A DNA stretch of 64,000 bases from Anaeromyces robustus (lineage: Eukaryota; Neocallimastigomycota; Neocallimastigomycetes; Neocallimastigales; Neocallimastigaceae), in assembly GCA_002104895.1 (NCBI GenBank), contig MCFG01000020.1, positions 185,001 to 249,000 on the forward strand, written 5' to 3'. Positions 1 to 15,383 of the stretch are shown piece by piece; positions within the stretch are counted from its first letter, which is position 1, and every line of letters starts with the position of its first letter. The translations under genes were made by a program, and so were the position numbers. The notes beneath the pieces were generated by a model. It was not told the origin of the DNA and searched no databases. It worked only from the letters and a program-made list of their open reading frames with translations.

Positions 1-2
1 AC

Positions 3-3000
3 CAAAAGTCGTACATTATTAATATTATTTGATTGACAAGCTAATAATAATGGTGTTTCACCTTTCCAATTTGCTATATTAACATTAGGATGACCTTTTT
101 CTACTAAAATTTTCATAATATTAGAATTTTTTTGATAATATTTAGATATAATGGTAAGAGCTGTATCCCCATAAATTAAATCTTGAGTATCCACTTCGGC
201 ATGATGATCAATTAACATTTTTACAATATAGGTACTACGACAATGACATGCTAATATTAATGCTGTTTGGTTTTTAAAACTTTTTAAATTAATATCAGCA
301 CCATATTCTATTAAAAATCTAACTATCATTCCATTAGATTGACTAGAAGCTACCATTAATGGAGTATAACCAATCTTATTTTGTGCATTTTTATTAATTT
401 CTGGATGATTTAAAAAAAATTTAAGTAAAGTAAAAGAATAATAGGTTCTACCATATTTATCATTACCACATAAAAAGTGTAATGGTGTATTTCCATCTTG
501 GTCAACTGCATTTACATTAAATTTTAAAGATGTTGTGGTTGAGGTTGTTGTCGTTGAATTTTCAAGATTATCATTTGTATTTTCGTTTTCATTTTCATTT
601 TTATTATTATTATTATTATTAATTATGTTAGAGCTTTTAGTATTATTATTATTATTGTTATTATTTTTCTTTAATGTATTATAAAGGTAGTATACAATTC
701 TAATATCTAAAGAAATACATGAATATATTAATAAATTATCAATTTCCTCTTGAGTAAGATTTTCTACTTCAAGTTTTCCTTCTTGGAATTCCTTTTTATG
801 TTTTTTATAAAGATCAAAATTACGTTTTTCATTTTCAATATATTTCAATTTCTTTTGAAGTGAATTTAGTATATCTTTATGTGAAGAATACTTTTTACTA
901 TTATCATTATTATTATTATTATTATTATTGTTGTTGTTGTTATTGTTATGATTGTTGTTGTTATAATTGTTGTTGTTATTATTGTTATTGTTGTTATTGT
1001 TGTTGTTGTTACTATTATTATTTATAGGAGTATTATTTTCATCAAAGGTAGAATAAGCTTCACCTAAATAATATTTAGCATTTTCAGGTAAATCTTCTTT
1101 ACGAGTATAATTCGAATAATATTGAATCAATACTTGTAAATAATCAATTTCATAATTAATAATTAGATCTAAAAGTGATAAATATCCATATAATTTTAAA
1201 GATTTATAAACTGAAAATCCTTGATAATCATCATCTAATAAATCAATTTTCCATTGATATTGTGGTAAACAATTAAAAATTTCATTAATATAATTACTAC
1301 AAGAAATATGAAAAGCAGTTTGACCATAACAATTTTTAGCATAAATATTGATATTTGCTTCTAATAATAATTCTTTAGCGATTTTAAGAAAACGTCTATT
1401 ACAAGCAATCATCAATGGGGTATAACCATTATAGGTTGATGTATTAATATTAATATTTTTAGATTTTAAAAGTAAATTTAATATTCTTAATATATTACGA
1501 TTACATATCATAGTTAAAGCAGAATTACCATCACAATCTTGGAAATTTGGATCTGCATTATATTTCAATAAAAGTTCAGCAACATCTAAAAAATTTTCTT
1601 TACATGCTACCATTAATGGTGTCAAACTATATTGAGATAGTATATTAGGATTAGCACCATGATCTAATAAGGATTTAATTAAATTTATATTACGAAGATT
1701 TCCATATGAAAATGTGGCCACATAAAGTGCTGTATTACCACATTCACATATTAAATTAGGATCTGCATGGTGAGACAATAAATATTGAGCAATATCAGCT
1801 TTTCCTGTTTGACATACAATAATTAAAGGGGTATCGCCATTCGTTTCACGAATATTAACATCAATAGAAGGATAATTTTGAAGAAGATATTTAACTTCTG
1901 ATATCTTACCAAAGATACATGCTTGTAAAAATGTACGATCTAATTCTTCTTTAGTGAATTCAACTAATGGTGGATGAAGAATATTATCTTTCTTATCGTT
2001 TTCATCAGTTTTTGAAATATGATCCTTAATTTTTATATAATTTTGTTTATTTTTTTCATTTTTATATTCTTTTCCATGTTCTTCTTCATGTTCTTCTTCA
2101 TGTTCTTCTTCATGTTCTTCTTCATGTTCTTCTTCATATTTTTCTCCATATTTTTGATTATTTTTATCTTTATGTTCATTTTCATTTTTATTTTCATTGA
2201 TATTTACATTGGTATTTTCATTTATACTTACATTAGTATTTTCATTGATATTTTCATTTATATTAACATTAGTATTTTCATTGGTATTTTCATTTAAAAC
2301 TTCACTAGTATTTCCACTTCCATTTATATTTTCATTAGTATTTTCATTTAAAATTTCACTGGTACTTCCATTTCCATTGATATTTCCATTTATATTTATA
2401 TTTATATTTTCATTTTCATTTATATTTATATTTATACATGTATCATCACTTTCATATTCACTATCATTATCTGAACTTAAATTTAAATTTATATCTGGAT
2501 TTAATGATTTTATTTTTTCATTTATACTATTCATAACTTTTCTATAAATATCATAGGTATGAATAAAAGTAGTGGTATCATGACAACGTTCATAATAATC
2601 ATTTCTTGCTTTATAGGCAGATATAAGTGTATCAAATATTTCTTCTTTATCGACTTTATTAGAATTTTTAAGAACATATAATAAAGAATTACCATAATTA
2701 TTCTTACAATATAAATCAGCACCTTGTTCAATTAAAAATTTAATAAATTTATTATTTCTTTTAAATCTTTCATTAATTAAAAATAATAAAGGATGAAGTC
2801 CTTCACTCGTTTTAAAATTTACATCTGCCCCATATTGAATTAATTCTTTAGCAATATCAAGTTCATTATCAACACAAGCTTGAACTAATGGTGTCATATT
2901 TATGGAAGAAAAAATATTTGGATTAGCACCATGCTTTAATAAAAGTTTTATATGTTCTACCCTATTAGTCAAACCAGCACCACCTAATGGGTAAAAACCT

Positions 3001-4904
3001 AATGAATTTGGTCGATTAACATCAATACCATGATCAATGTAAAGTTGAGTAATTTCAGTATTATCACTTAAAAAAGTACAAGATGAAATAAATGGTGTAT
3101 AACAGGTGGTATATCCTTCAAAATCTTTTTCAACATAAATATCTGCACCTTTATCAAATAATAATTTTATAAGTTCAACATTTTTATGATAAGTTGCAAA
3201 ATATAATGGGGTTTCACAATAATAACTTTTAGCATTATAATTAATAAGATGACCATTTTTATGATTTACAAGTAATTTTACAAGATCTAAATTATTTTTT
3301 TTACATGCAATAAGTAAGGGAGTAAATCCAAAACTATTAGGAATATCTATATTAATATTTTCTAATTCTAATAATTTTTTTATCATATCCATTTTTTGTA
3401 TAATACAACATTGATTTAATACAGTATCTCCATTATAATTTGTATGATTATAATCTACTTGATGATAAAGTAGAAAATCCATTATTTCTTCATAACCATT
3501 AATAGTTGCTAAAGCAAAACATTGATTACCATTTTCATTGTCTATATTAATATCTGCTCCAAAATTATAAAGTGTTTTCAATGTATTTAGTTGATTATTA
3601 AGAGTAGCAATATGAACAGGATAAAATCCTTTATTATTTATAGAATTTATATTAGCTTTATGATTTATTAATAATTCAATTAATTTTTTATTATCATTTC
3701 CACTACATGCAACAGAAAGTTCATTATCACCGTTGACATTTTTATGATTTATTTGAATTTTATTTGTATCTAATAAAAGTTTTGCTATGGCCTCATGACC
3801 TTTAAAACAAGCACAAAATAATGGTCGATTACCTTCAATATTTTCTTTATTAACATCAGCTTTATAATGTAAGAGAGAAGAAACTAGTTTGTAATTACCT
3901 TGTTGACATGCATACATTAAAGGTGTAAATAAAAGTTCGTCCGTAGTATCAACATTTATTTTTTGATAACAATCATTTATTAAATTATTCAATGATACTT
4001 TTTTTATTTTTATTTTATTTTTACCTAGTGTTATTAAATTTATTATTAAAGTATTACTATAGATTACATTGGTTAATAAAAAATCAACAAAATCAACTTT
4101 ATTATTTTTTGTAAAATACATTAAAACAGTTTCGCTTGATTTATCTTTCAGGTTAACATTAGCATTATATTGAATAAATTTCGATAAATAATTTTTTGTT
4201 ATAAAACCATTTTTTACAAGATATAATAGTGAAGTTTCATTATTACGATTTAAAAAGTTAATATCTGCACCATATTTCAATAATAATTGAAATATAGGTT
4301 CATTATTAATAATAACTGCTTCTGAAAGAGGTGTACTTCCGTGAAAGTCATGAAAATTAACATTAATATTATGTTGTAAAAGACGTTCAATTAAAGGTAT
4401 AGATTTATGGTTTTTTACACAATACATTAAAGGATTATAATCATTTTTAAAAAAATTTAAATTTATACTTTCCTTCTCCAGAAATTGTTTTAATGAATCA
4501 TCAGTATTATTATTTTTTAATATTTCAATAAGTCTTAAGTTAAGTTCAATTTCATATTTTATATATTCTACATCAGATTTTGTTATTCTTTTTTTGTTTT
4601 TAAAAGAGGAAAAATTTTTTAATAAAGCATGTATTTTACTTAATGGGTAGTCTTCCCGTATTGCTTTTATTAAAGGATTATTATTTACATTTATAGTGGC
4701 TATATCAATGTTTCTTTTTCTAAAATAATTTTTAATGGAATTAGGTGACTTTTCTAAAATAGATTGTATTTTTTGTAATATATAGTTTGGTGTTTCATCT
4801 TTAAGACTAATATTTACATGATGATTGTTTTCATGTTGATGAAGATGTTGTAAAGGTTGTCGAAATATATTAATATGGGATCGTTGAAATGGTTGTAGTT
4901 CCAT
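3..4904 (-). CDS. Giant ankyrin-repeat protein, 5' part (runs off the left edge)
   Basis: One reading frame runs on the minus strand from the ATG at 4904 to the window edge, about 1634 codons, with no C-terminus in view. An in-frame TAG lies six codons upstream of the ATG, so the start is well placed. After about 100 non-repeat residues come long blocks of ankyrin repeats with the usual TPLxxA, LLxxGADxN and GxTPLxxAC signatures, for example IEYGADINLKS and GYTPLMVAS near 300-400. Two low-complexity linkers interrupt the blocks. Residues about 791-970 are Asn/Glu-rich and include five EEEH units. A poly-Asn stretch is encoded at about 900-1020. Ankyrin arrays are protein-binding scaffolds, so partners and function cannot be told from sequence. 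No membrane segment or enzymatic domain is visible in the part present. Open frames on the opposite strand between 2019 and 2547 are shadows of the Asn/Glu linker. Confidence 0.9.
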   Translation of the reverse strand, partial: MELQPFQRSHINIFRQPLQHLHQHENNHHVNISLKDETPNYILQKIQSILEKSPNSIKNYFRKRNIDIATINVNNNPLIKAIREDYPLSKIHALLKNFSSFKNKKRITKSDVEYIKYEIELNLRLIEILKNNNTDDSLKQFLEKESINLNFFKNDYNPLMYCVKNHKSIPLIERLLQHNINVNFHDFHGSTPLSEAVIINNEPIFQLLLKYGADINFLNRNNETSLLYLVKNGFITKNYLSKFIQYNANVNLKDKSSETVLMYFTKNNKVDFVDFLLTNVIYSNTLIINLITLGKNKIKIKKVSLNNLINDCYQKINVDTTDELLFTPLMYACQQGNYKLVSSLLHYKADVNKENIEGNRPLFCACFKGHEAIAKLLLDTNKIQINHKNVNGDNELSVACSGNDNKKLIELLINHKANINSINNKGFYPVHIATLNNQLNTLKTLYNFGADINIDNENGNQCFALATINGYEEIMDFLLYHQVDYNHTNYNGDTVLNQCCIIQKMDMIKKLLELENINIDIPNSFGFTPLLIACKKNNLDLVKLLVNHKNGHLINYNAKSYYCETPLYFATYHKNVELIKLLFDKGADIYVEKDFEGYTTCYTPFISSCTFLSDNTEITQLYIDHGIDVNRPNSLGFYPLGGAGLTNRVEHIKLLLKHGANPNIFSSINMTPLVQACVDNELDIAKELIQYGADVNFKTSEGLHPLLFLINERFKRNNKFIKFLIEQGADLYCKNNYGNSLLYVLKNSNKVDKEEIFDTLISAYKARNDYYERCHDTTTFIHTYDIYRKVMNSINEKIKSLNPDINLNLSSDNDSEYESDDTCINININENENINININGNINGNGSTSEILNENTNENINGSGNTSEVLNENTNENTNVNINENINENTNVSINENTNVNINENKNENEHKDKNNQKYGEKYEEEHEEEHEEEHEEEHEEEHGKEYKNEKNKQNYIKIKDHISKTDENDKKDNILHPPLVEFTKEELDRTFLQACIFGKISEVKYLLQNYPSIDVNIRETNGDTPLIIVCQTGKADIAQYLLSHHADPNLICECGNTALYVATFSYGNLRNINLIKSLLDHGANPNILSQYSLTPLMVACKENFLDVAELLLKYNADPNFQDCDGNSALTMICNRNILRILNLLLKSKNININTSTYNGYTPLMIACNRRFLKIAKELLLEANINIYAKNCYGQTAFHISCSNYINEIFNCLPQYQWKIDLLDDDYQGFSVYKSLKLYGYLSLLDLIINYEIDYLQVLIQYYSNYTRKEDLPENAKYYLGEAYSTFDENNTPINNNSNNNNNNNNNNNNNNNYNNNNHNNNNNNNNNNNNNNDNSKKYSSHKDILNSLQKKLKYIENEKRNFDLYKKHKKEFQEGKLEVENLTQEEIDNLLIYSCISLDIRIVYYLYNTLKKNNNNNNNNTKSSNIINNNNNNKNENENENTNDNLENSTTTTSTTTSLKFNVNAVDQDGNTPLHFLCGNDKYGRTYYSFTLLKFFLNHPEINKNAQNKIGYTPLMVASSQSNGMIVRFLIEYGADINLKSFKNQTALILACHCRSTYIVKMLIDHHAEVDTQDLIYGDTALTIISKYYQKNSNIMKILVEKGHPNVNIANWKGETPLLLACQSNNINNVRLL
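2083..2145 (-). repeat. In-frame 12-bp minisatellite encoding EEEH units
   Basis: Five consecutive 12-bp units encode Glu-Glu-Glu-His inside the linker of the giant ankyrin protein. The unit length is a multiple of three, so copy number can change without a frameshift. Confidence 0.75.
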
Positions 4905-9383
<4,479 letters not shown>

Positions 9384-9425
9384 AGTGAATAAAAATAATA
9401 TAATTATTTCATTCACTATATAAAT
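9384..9425 (+). promoter_or_regulatory. Probable core promoter of the reductoisomerase gene: palindrome plus TATA box
   Basis: A TATATAAAT element lies at 9417-9425, about 80 nt before the ATG at 9506. It is directly preceded by an imperfect palindrome with perfect outer arms AGTGAAT (9384-9390) and ATTCACT (9411-9417). The element stands out from the surrounding AT noise because both arms contain G/C positions. That it is functional is inferred. Confidence 0.4.
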
Positions 9426-9505
9426 ACTAAATATTCCCTGAATTTTTTAAAATTTTCACAAAATTTTTATTGTATTAATTATTAATATACATTAATTTAT
9501 TCAAA

Positions 9506-10564
9506 ATGGTTAAACAAATTAACTTTGGTGGTGTTATTGAAACCGTTTACGAAAGAGCCGATTTCCCACAAGAAAAGCTCAACCAAATTTTCAAGGATGA
9601 TGTTTTCGCTGTTATCGGTTACGGTACTCAAGGTCGTAACCAATCTCGTAACTTAAGAGACAAGGGTTTCAAGGTTGTTGTCGGTCTTCGTAAGGGTCCA
9701 TCCTGGGATCTTGCCAAGGAAGACGGTTGGGTTGAAGGTGAAACTCTTTTCGAAATCACTGAAGCCTGTAACAAGGGTACTATCATCATGTACCTTCTTT
9801 CTGATGCCGGTCAAAAGGCTGCCTGGAGTTCCATCAAGGAATTAGTCCACGGAAAGACTTTATACTTCTCTCACGGTTTCTCCATTGTCTTCAAGGACAA
9901 GACTGGTGTTGTCCCACCAGCTGACTGTGATGTTATCATGGTTGCTCCAAAGGGTTCCGGTACCACCGTCCGTACTCTTTTCTTAGAAGGTCGTGGTATT
10001 AACTCTTCTGTCGCTGTCTTCCAAGATTACTCTGGTAAGGCCGAAGAAAGAGCTTACGCCGCTGGTATTGCCATCGGTTCTGGTTACCTTTACCCAACTA
10101 CCTTCGAAAGAGAAACTTACTCTGACCTTACTGGTGAACGTGGTACTCTTATGGGTTGTATCCAAGGTATCTTCAAGGCTCAATTCGAAGTCTTAATTGC
10201 CAACGGTCACACTCCATCTGAAGCTTTCAACGAAACTGTTGAAGAAGCTACTCAATCTCTTTACCCACTTATCGGTAAGAACGGTATGGACTGGATGTAC
10301 GATAACTGTTCTACTACTGCCAGACGTGGTGCCCTCGACTGGATGGACAAATTCTACGCTGCCACCAAGCCAGTCTTTGAAGAATTATACGAAAGTGTCA
10401 GAAACGGTACTGAAGCTGAAAACACTTTAGTTGCTAACTCTAAGCCAGATTACCGTGAATCTCTTGCCAAGGAATTAAAGGATCTCAGAGAATCCCAAAT
10501 GTGGCAAACTGCTGTTACTGTTCGTAGTCTTCGTCCAGAAAACCAAAAGGTTGAAAAGCAATAA
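9506..10564 (+). CDS. ILV5: Ketol-acid reductoisomerase, form without an organelle-targeting leader
   Basis: This 352-residue class I enzyme isomerises and reduces acetolactate or acetohydroxybutyrate with NADPH and Mg2+, the second step of valine, leucine and isoleucine synthesis. The N-terminal Rossmann motif GYGTQG is at residues 38-43. The conserved SHG with the catalytic-region His is at 122-124. The metal-binding Asp207 and Glu211 lie in the segment SDLTGERG, and the C-terminal knotted domain carries NETVEEATQSLYPLIGK and CSTTARRGALDW (268-279). The protein begins exactly where mature fungal Ilv5 begins. Fungal homologues usually carry a mitochondrial presequence of about 45 residues, and here an in-frame TAA sits ten codons before the ATG. 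A cytosolic location is therefore likely, as expected in a fungus without respiring mitochondria. Codon use is strongly biased to GGT, AAG, TTC and GCC types, quite unlike every neighbour, which indicates very high expression. It is intronless. Confidence 0.97.
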   Translation: MVKQINFGGVIETVYERADFPQEKLNQIFKDDVFAVIGYGTQGRNQSRNLRDKGFKVVVGLRKGPSWDLAKEDGWVEGETLFEITEACNKGTIIMYLLSDAGQKAAWSSIKELVHGKTLYFSHGFSIVFKDKTGVVPPADCDVIMVAPKGSGTTVRTLFLEGRGINSSVAVFQDYSGKAEERAYAAGIAIGSGYLYPTTFERETYSDLTGERGTLMGCIQGIFKAQFEVLIANGHTPSEAFNETVEEATQSLYPLIGKNGMDWMYDNCSTTARRGALDWMDKFYAATKPVFEELYESVRNGTEAENTLVANSKPDYRESLAKELKDLRESQMWQTAVTVRSLRPENQKVEKQ

Positions 10565-11508
10565 ATTTAATACTATATTAATAGATAAAAACAATTTTTT
10601 TTTTGTGAAAGAAACCAAAATAAATGTTTAACCCCATCAAACTTCAATAAATTTGAGGTTAAGAATAACCAAAAAAAAAAACAATTTGAACAATAATTAA
10701 ATTATTAAATATTGTTTATATAAATTAATCAATCAAACACACTTTAATAAATAAAAAAATAAACCAACAAACATTAAAAAAAAAAAAAAGAAATCATAGA
10801 GGTAAATAAAAGTAAAATTAAAAGAAAATAAACAAAAAAAAGTAAATTAAAAAGCCTTTATAAATAAAATAATAAAAAAAAAATAATAAAAAAAAATTTA
10901 TATATAAATTGTACCAAAGTTTTTTATTTTTATTTTTTTTTTGTGTGTGTATGTGTATATATATATAATATGTATGTATATGATAAAGTTTTATAATTTG
11001 AAGTTCTATAATATTTTTAAAAACAATATAGATTTATATTTGTATATAAATATTATTCGAAATCTTTTATTTTGATGAAACTTTTAAACTATTTTTAATT
11101 TTTGAATTTACGCCACAACATAGTAGTATAAACAATGTTTTTTTTTTTTATATATATAAATAAAAAAATAAACAGAAGAACAGTAAAAAAAAAAACAATT
11201 TTTTTTTTTAAAAAAGAGTGAGGGGTAAATAAAAATGATGTAACATTTCATTTCATTTTATTTTATTTTATTTTATTTTTTTTCCATTTTTATAAAATAA
11301 ATCATGCATCATTTAGAATAAATAAAAAAAATATATATATATTTTTTTTTACTGTTAAAAGAATTATAATATATATATATATATTATAAAATATTAAATT
11401 GCAAGAATAGTTAAATAAAATGTTAAATAATAATAATAATAGTAATAATGAGTGAATAAATAATATATAAATATAATATATATAATTTTTTCTATTGAAA
11501 GGCAAATG

Positions 11509-11539
<31 letters not shown>

Positions 11540-12374
11540 AACGCCATTTAAGAATTGAACTCATAAATTCATTTATTTACAAAAAAAAATGAATTTTGTT
11601 TATTAGTAAAGAGATAAGTAACATATGTACAATAATGTTTTTTGTTTTTTTTTTTTTATAACTAGTTTCTTTTTTATTTTATATAAATAAATAATTCATA
11701 ACATTACAATATATAATATATTAAGTAAATAAGTGAATGAGTAAATAAATATTATAAATATTTAACTTTTCCTTTATTAAACTTTAACAAACACAAATAA
11801 TAAATAGAAAAAAAAAAAAAAAAAAGAATAAATAAATTTATAATAATATTTAAATGACAGGTTTGTAATATTTAATATATTTTATTATGAGAAGATAATA
11901 TAATGTAAATTGAAATCAATAACAACTAAATAAAGATTGAATATTGATTATTCTACTTCAAGAATTGTTCGAGAGTTTATTATTAATGGTCATTTATAAT
12001 ATTAAAAAATGATATTTTGGAATTTTGAAATTTTAATTCTTAAAAAAAAATATATATATTAATAATTATTTTATAATTTAAATATTATTTTATATATTTT
12101 TTTAAAAAATGTTATCTTTTTTTTTTTTAGTATTATTTTTATTTTTATTTTATTTAATATTAATAGTTATAATATTATCTTAGTATAGGTTTCAACTAAA
12201 CAGATTTTATTAAATTTTATAAAACATTTAACAAATATATTTAATAAATATTATATATGTGATATATATATATTAAACATTAAAAATAAAAATAAGAATA
12301 AGAATAAAAATAAGAATAAAAATAAAAATAAGAATAAGAATAAAAATAAAAAGAAAAGTAAAAATAAAAATAAA
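10565..12374. other. 3' flank of the reductoisomerase gene and AT-rich spacer
   Basis: No gene is supported. An AATAAA at 10646-10651 sits inside an imperfect hairpin (AACCCC...GAGGTT) about 85 nt after the stop and could be the polyadenylation signal. The rest is A/T runs, a TTTTA run (about 11250-11280) and AAAAAT/AAGAAT repeats (about 12285-12372) that abut the pseudogene. Confidence 0.6.
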
Positions 12375-12751
12375 TATCCCTCTTTATTTATTTTATTCAT
12401 ATTAGCGCCATATTCTGTCAGATATTATACGATGTTTTTATATTCTTTATGGACCTCCATAAAAAGCGAACTAATTCTAGTATTAACCGATTTATCAATA
12501 TCTGTATTACATTCTTGACTTTCAGTATCAGTCATCTTTCCATGCTCTAAATATACTATTGGCTTATATTCTTTTCTCCGCTGTTTTATCGAATTCGTCG
12601 ACTCTACCGAATATATCAAATTTCTCAAAATTTGATACACATTTTCAAACCTTCCTTCTTTTACGGAATCATCCTTATAAAACTTTATTCCTTGCCCATG
12701 AAACAACCCATTGTTATTGAGGGTACCGACATGTACATAATTTTTTGGTTC
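12375..12751 (-). pseudogene. Relic of a MORN/ankyrin-repeat gene, broken by an in-frame stop
   Basis: A short island with distinctly higher G+C stands in AT-rich spacer. Read on the minus strand, it first gives a MORN-like unit (NGLFHGQGIKFYKDD, then a GRFEN ending), then about 60 unassigned residues, and finally the second half of an ankyrin repeat. The ankyrin reading HKEYKNIV is cut by TAA at 12427-12425 and continues in the same frame as YLTEYGANMNKINKEGY. An ankyrin consensus would have a sense codon at that TAA. After KEGY the frame dissolves into AAAAAT-type repeats. No in-frame ATG starts the block, and a stop lies upstream in the Asn-coding run. It therefore lacks a start, a normal end and an open frame. 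It is most simply a decayed fragment of a longer gene; a very divergent spliced gene is less likely. Confidence 0.7.
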
Positions 12752-15383
12752 ATTCTTATTATTTATTATTTCATTATTTCATTATTAAATTATTAAATTA
12801 TTAAATTATAAAAAAAAATTAATATAACTATTTTTATAAATAATTTTTATTATTAACAGTCAATTAATTGGGTTTAATAATTATGTCAACTTTATTAATA
12901 TATTTTATGATAAAGAGTTAGGAGTTTTTTTGTGGCTGAACTTTTAATAATGGTGGATACATCTTTATATTATTTATTATTTATTATTATTTATTATTTA
13001 TTTATTCATTCATATAATTTTTATTTATTTTGCTTTATTTTATTTTGTTTTTATTTTCGTTCTTGAATTACAAATATTGTGGATATTGGGTTATAGGTTA
13101 AAATAAAAATATTTTATAAATTTTTATTTTAACCTATAACCGAATATCCACTTAATTGATTAATCTTTTTTTTTTTACAATAAATAATAACTCTACATAT
13201 TATTTTTATTATTCAATTGAATAATGTATAATCTTAAAAAAAAAAAAAAACATTTAATTCAATCTATTTTAATTTTATTAAATAAATGAATAGATTTATA
13301 TGTGTATATATTTAATTATCTATTAAATAATAATTATTAATTACTTATACAATTATTAAACATTAACCATTTATTTAAAAAATCTAGTATTTAATATTTT
13401 AATATTAAACGTTTTAACGTTTTAATAATTCCTATTTTTATTTCTTTTAACCTTTAAGATTTAACTCATTTGTTATGTTTTTTTTTTTTACTATTATAAT
13501 TATGCTAAAAGGTTTATTTTTTTATTTCAAATTTTAAAATGCATTCTTAAATATATACATATAAAGTAATAATGTACATTTTTGATTTCTTTTATAATTG
13601 TAATTAAATAATGTAATAAGAAAAGAATAATTCTATATAATTATAAGAAAATGAAAAAATAGTTTTTATTATACATAATTGTAAATAGTAATTAATTATA
13701 TAACATGTCATAAAATAACTCTTAATAATTAAAAAGAAAATTTTTTCTTAATTATTATGTAATTCTAATAATCCAAAAATTAAGTTTTTTTTTTATAGAA
13801 ATTAATATTAAATAATAATTAATAAACTAATTCATCCATTGTTTAAAAATATGTTTTTAATTAATTAAAAAAAAAAAATTTTTTTTTTATTTGTACATGC
13901 ATGCTTTATAATTAATTTAATTATTATTCTATAGAAGATATATTTGTTATGATATAATTACTAATGACTATTATTATTAAAAATATTATTATAAAAATTA
14001 TCAATTTTCATTATGGTATATAATACATTTATTTCATTATATAATAGATAGTTCATTTCAATAATATGTAATTAATAAAATAATAATTTAATTTATCATA
14101 GATTTTATTTATTATATATTTTATATTTAATTATTATAAAAGATTATTTAATTTTTTTTTAGACTTTTTTTTAGTGTGTTGTTCATTACTTTTTTTTTTT
14201 TTTTAAAAAATTATAATAAAATTTTAATTACATATATATCTAATTAAAATTTTAATTTATCTGTAATAAAGAAAAAAAAATTTTTTTGTTATAGTGTTTT
14301 TATTATAATTATACATTTGCAAATAGTTTAAATATGTATAAAATTTATTACATAAATTTAATTAGATATTAACTTTTTTTTTTTTTATTTATTATATAAT
14401 AGTTTTTTGATTTTTAAAAAAATAAGTGAAGAATAAGTGAATAGCAGTATAAAAAAAATACTATACAAAACAGAAAATTCTTTAAATATTTATTTTCATA
14501 TTATTTTTTTTTTCACTTCCTCTTATGGTTTATTTATGTAAATTTTTTAATTATGATGGTAATCTTATTGCTTGTTTTTTTTTTTTTTTATTTTCTATTT
14601 ATTGGTTTAAGAAACTATCAATATCAATATCAATATCATTATTAATTATTTAACATTATTATTTTAATATATGTATTTATTAGAATATAAACTTTTTTTA
14701 AATAATATTACAGAGTTTTTTTTTTTCTTATTATTATCTTTTATTTTAGACTTTTCATTCATTAAACTTTAAAAAAAATTTTTTTTAATTAATGTTTAAT
14801 AATATATTATAAATAAAAGTAGAGGAGATTAAAATATAAAATAAAAATTAACTTTTAATTTGAAATAAATTTAAAAAAAAAATGGTTATATTAATAACAT
14901 TATATATTTGATTTATTATATATAATTTAAAAATAAAAGTTTTATTCATATATATAAAATAATATATTCATTATAATTATGTGATATATCATACTATTTA
15001 TTATTTCTAACATAAAAGTCAATAATTATAAATTATTTATATATAATGTCATGTTTTTTTATTTATAAATTAATGATATATATTTTATATTATTATTATT
15101 ATACATTCATTAATATTAAATGATTCATAACTTTTTTTTATTATTATAATATAAAAAAAAAAAGATGCTTAAATATATTGAAAATAAAAATTAATTTATT
15201 TTTTTAATTAAAAAATATTTTTTAAAAAAATTATTATTTTGTATTATTTAAGGTTTAGTTTAGAAAATCCACTATAATATTTTTATGAATAATAATATAA
15301 TATATATATTTTTGAAAAAAAAAGTTAGTTATAGAGTAATAATATAAAACTTTGAAGTTTGTTTTTTGAAGTACAAAAAAAAG
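12752..15383. other. Gene-free AT-rich spacer
   Basis: Apart from the inverted repeat at 13079-13151 I see no gene. There are only A/T homopolymers, short AT palindromes and no open frame of convincing composition. Confidence 0.6.
13079..13151. repeat. 73-bp inverted repeat with 32-nt arms
   Basis: Arms 13079-13110 and 13120-13151 are reverse complements with a single mismatch, separated by 9 nt. The arm contains GTGGATATTGGGTTATAGG, so the match is not a by-product of AT-richness. It could be a foldback or MITE-like remnant or a structured RNA hairpin. No clear target-site duplication is visible beyond the arms. Confidence 0.85.

Noticed and set aside
2019-2547. Two overlapping plus-strand frames rich in Phe, Ile and Ser
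   Set aside because: They are the antisense of the Asn/Glu-rich linker of the giant ankyrin gene; the minus frame is continuous and carries ankyrin motifs on both sides.
9983-10430. Alternative frames inside the reductoisomerase gene
   Set aside because: They overlap a strongly conserved enzyme and arise from its biased codons.
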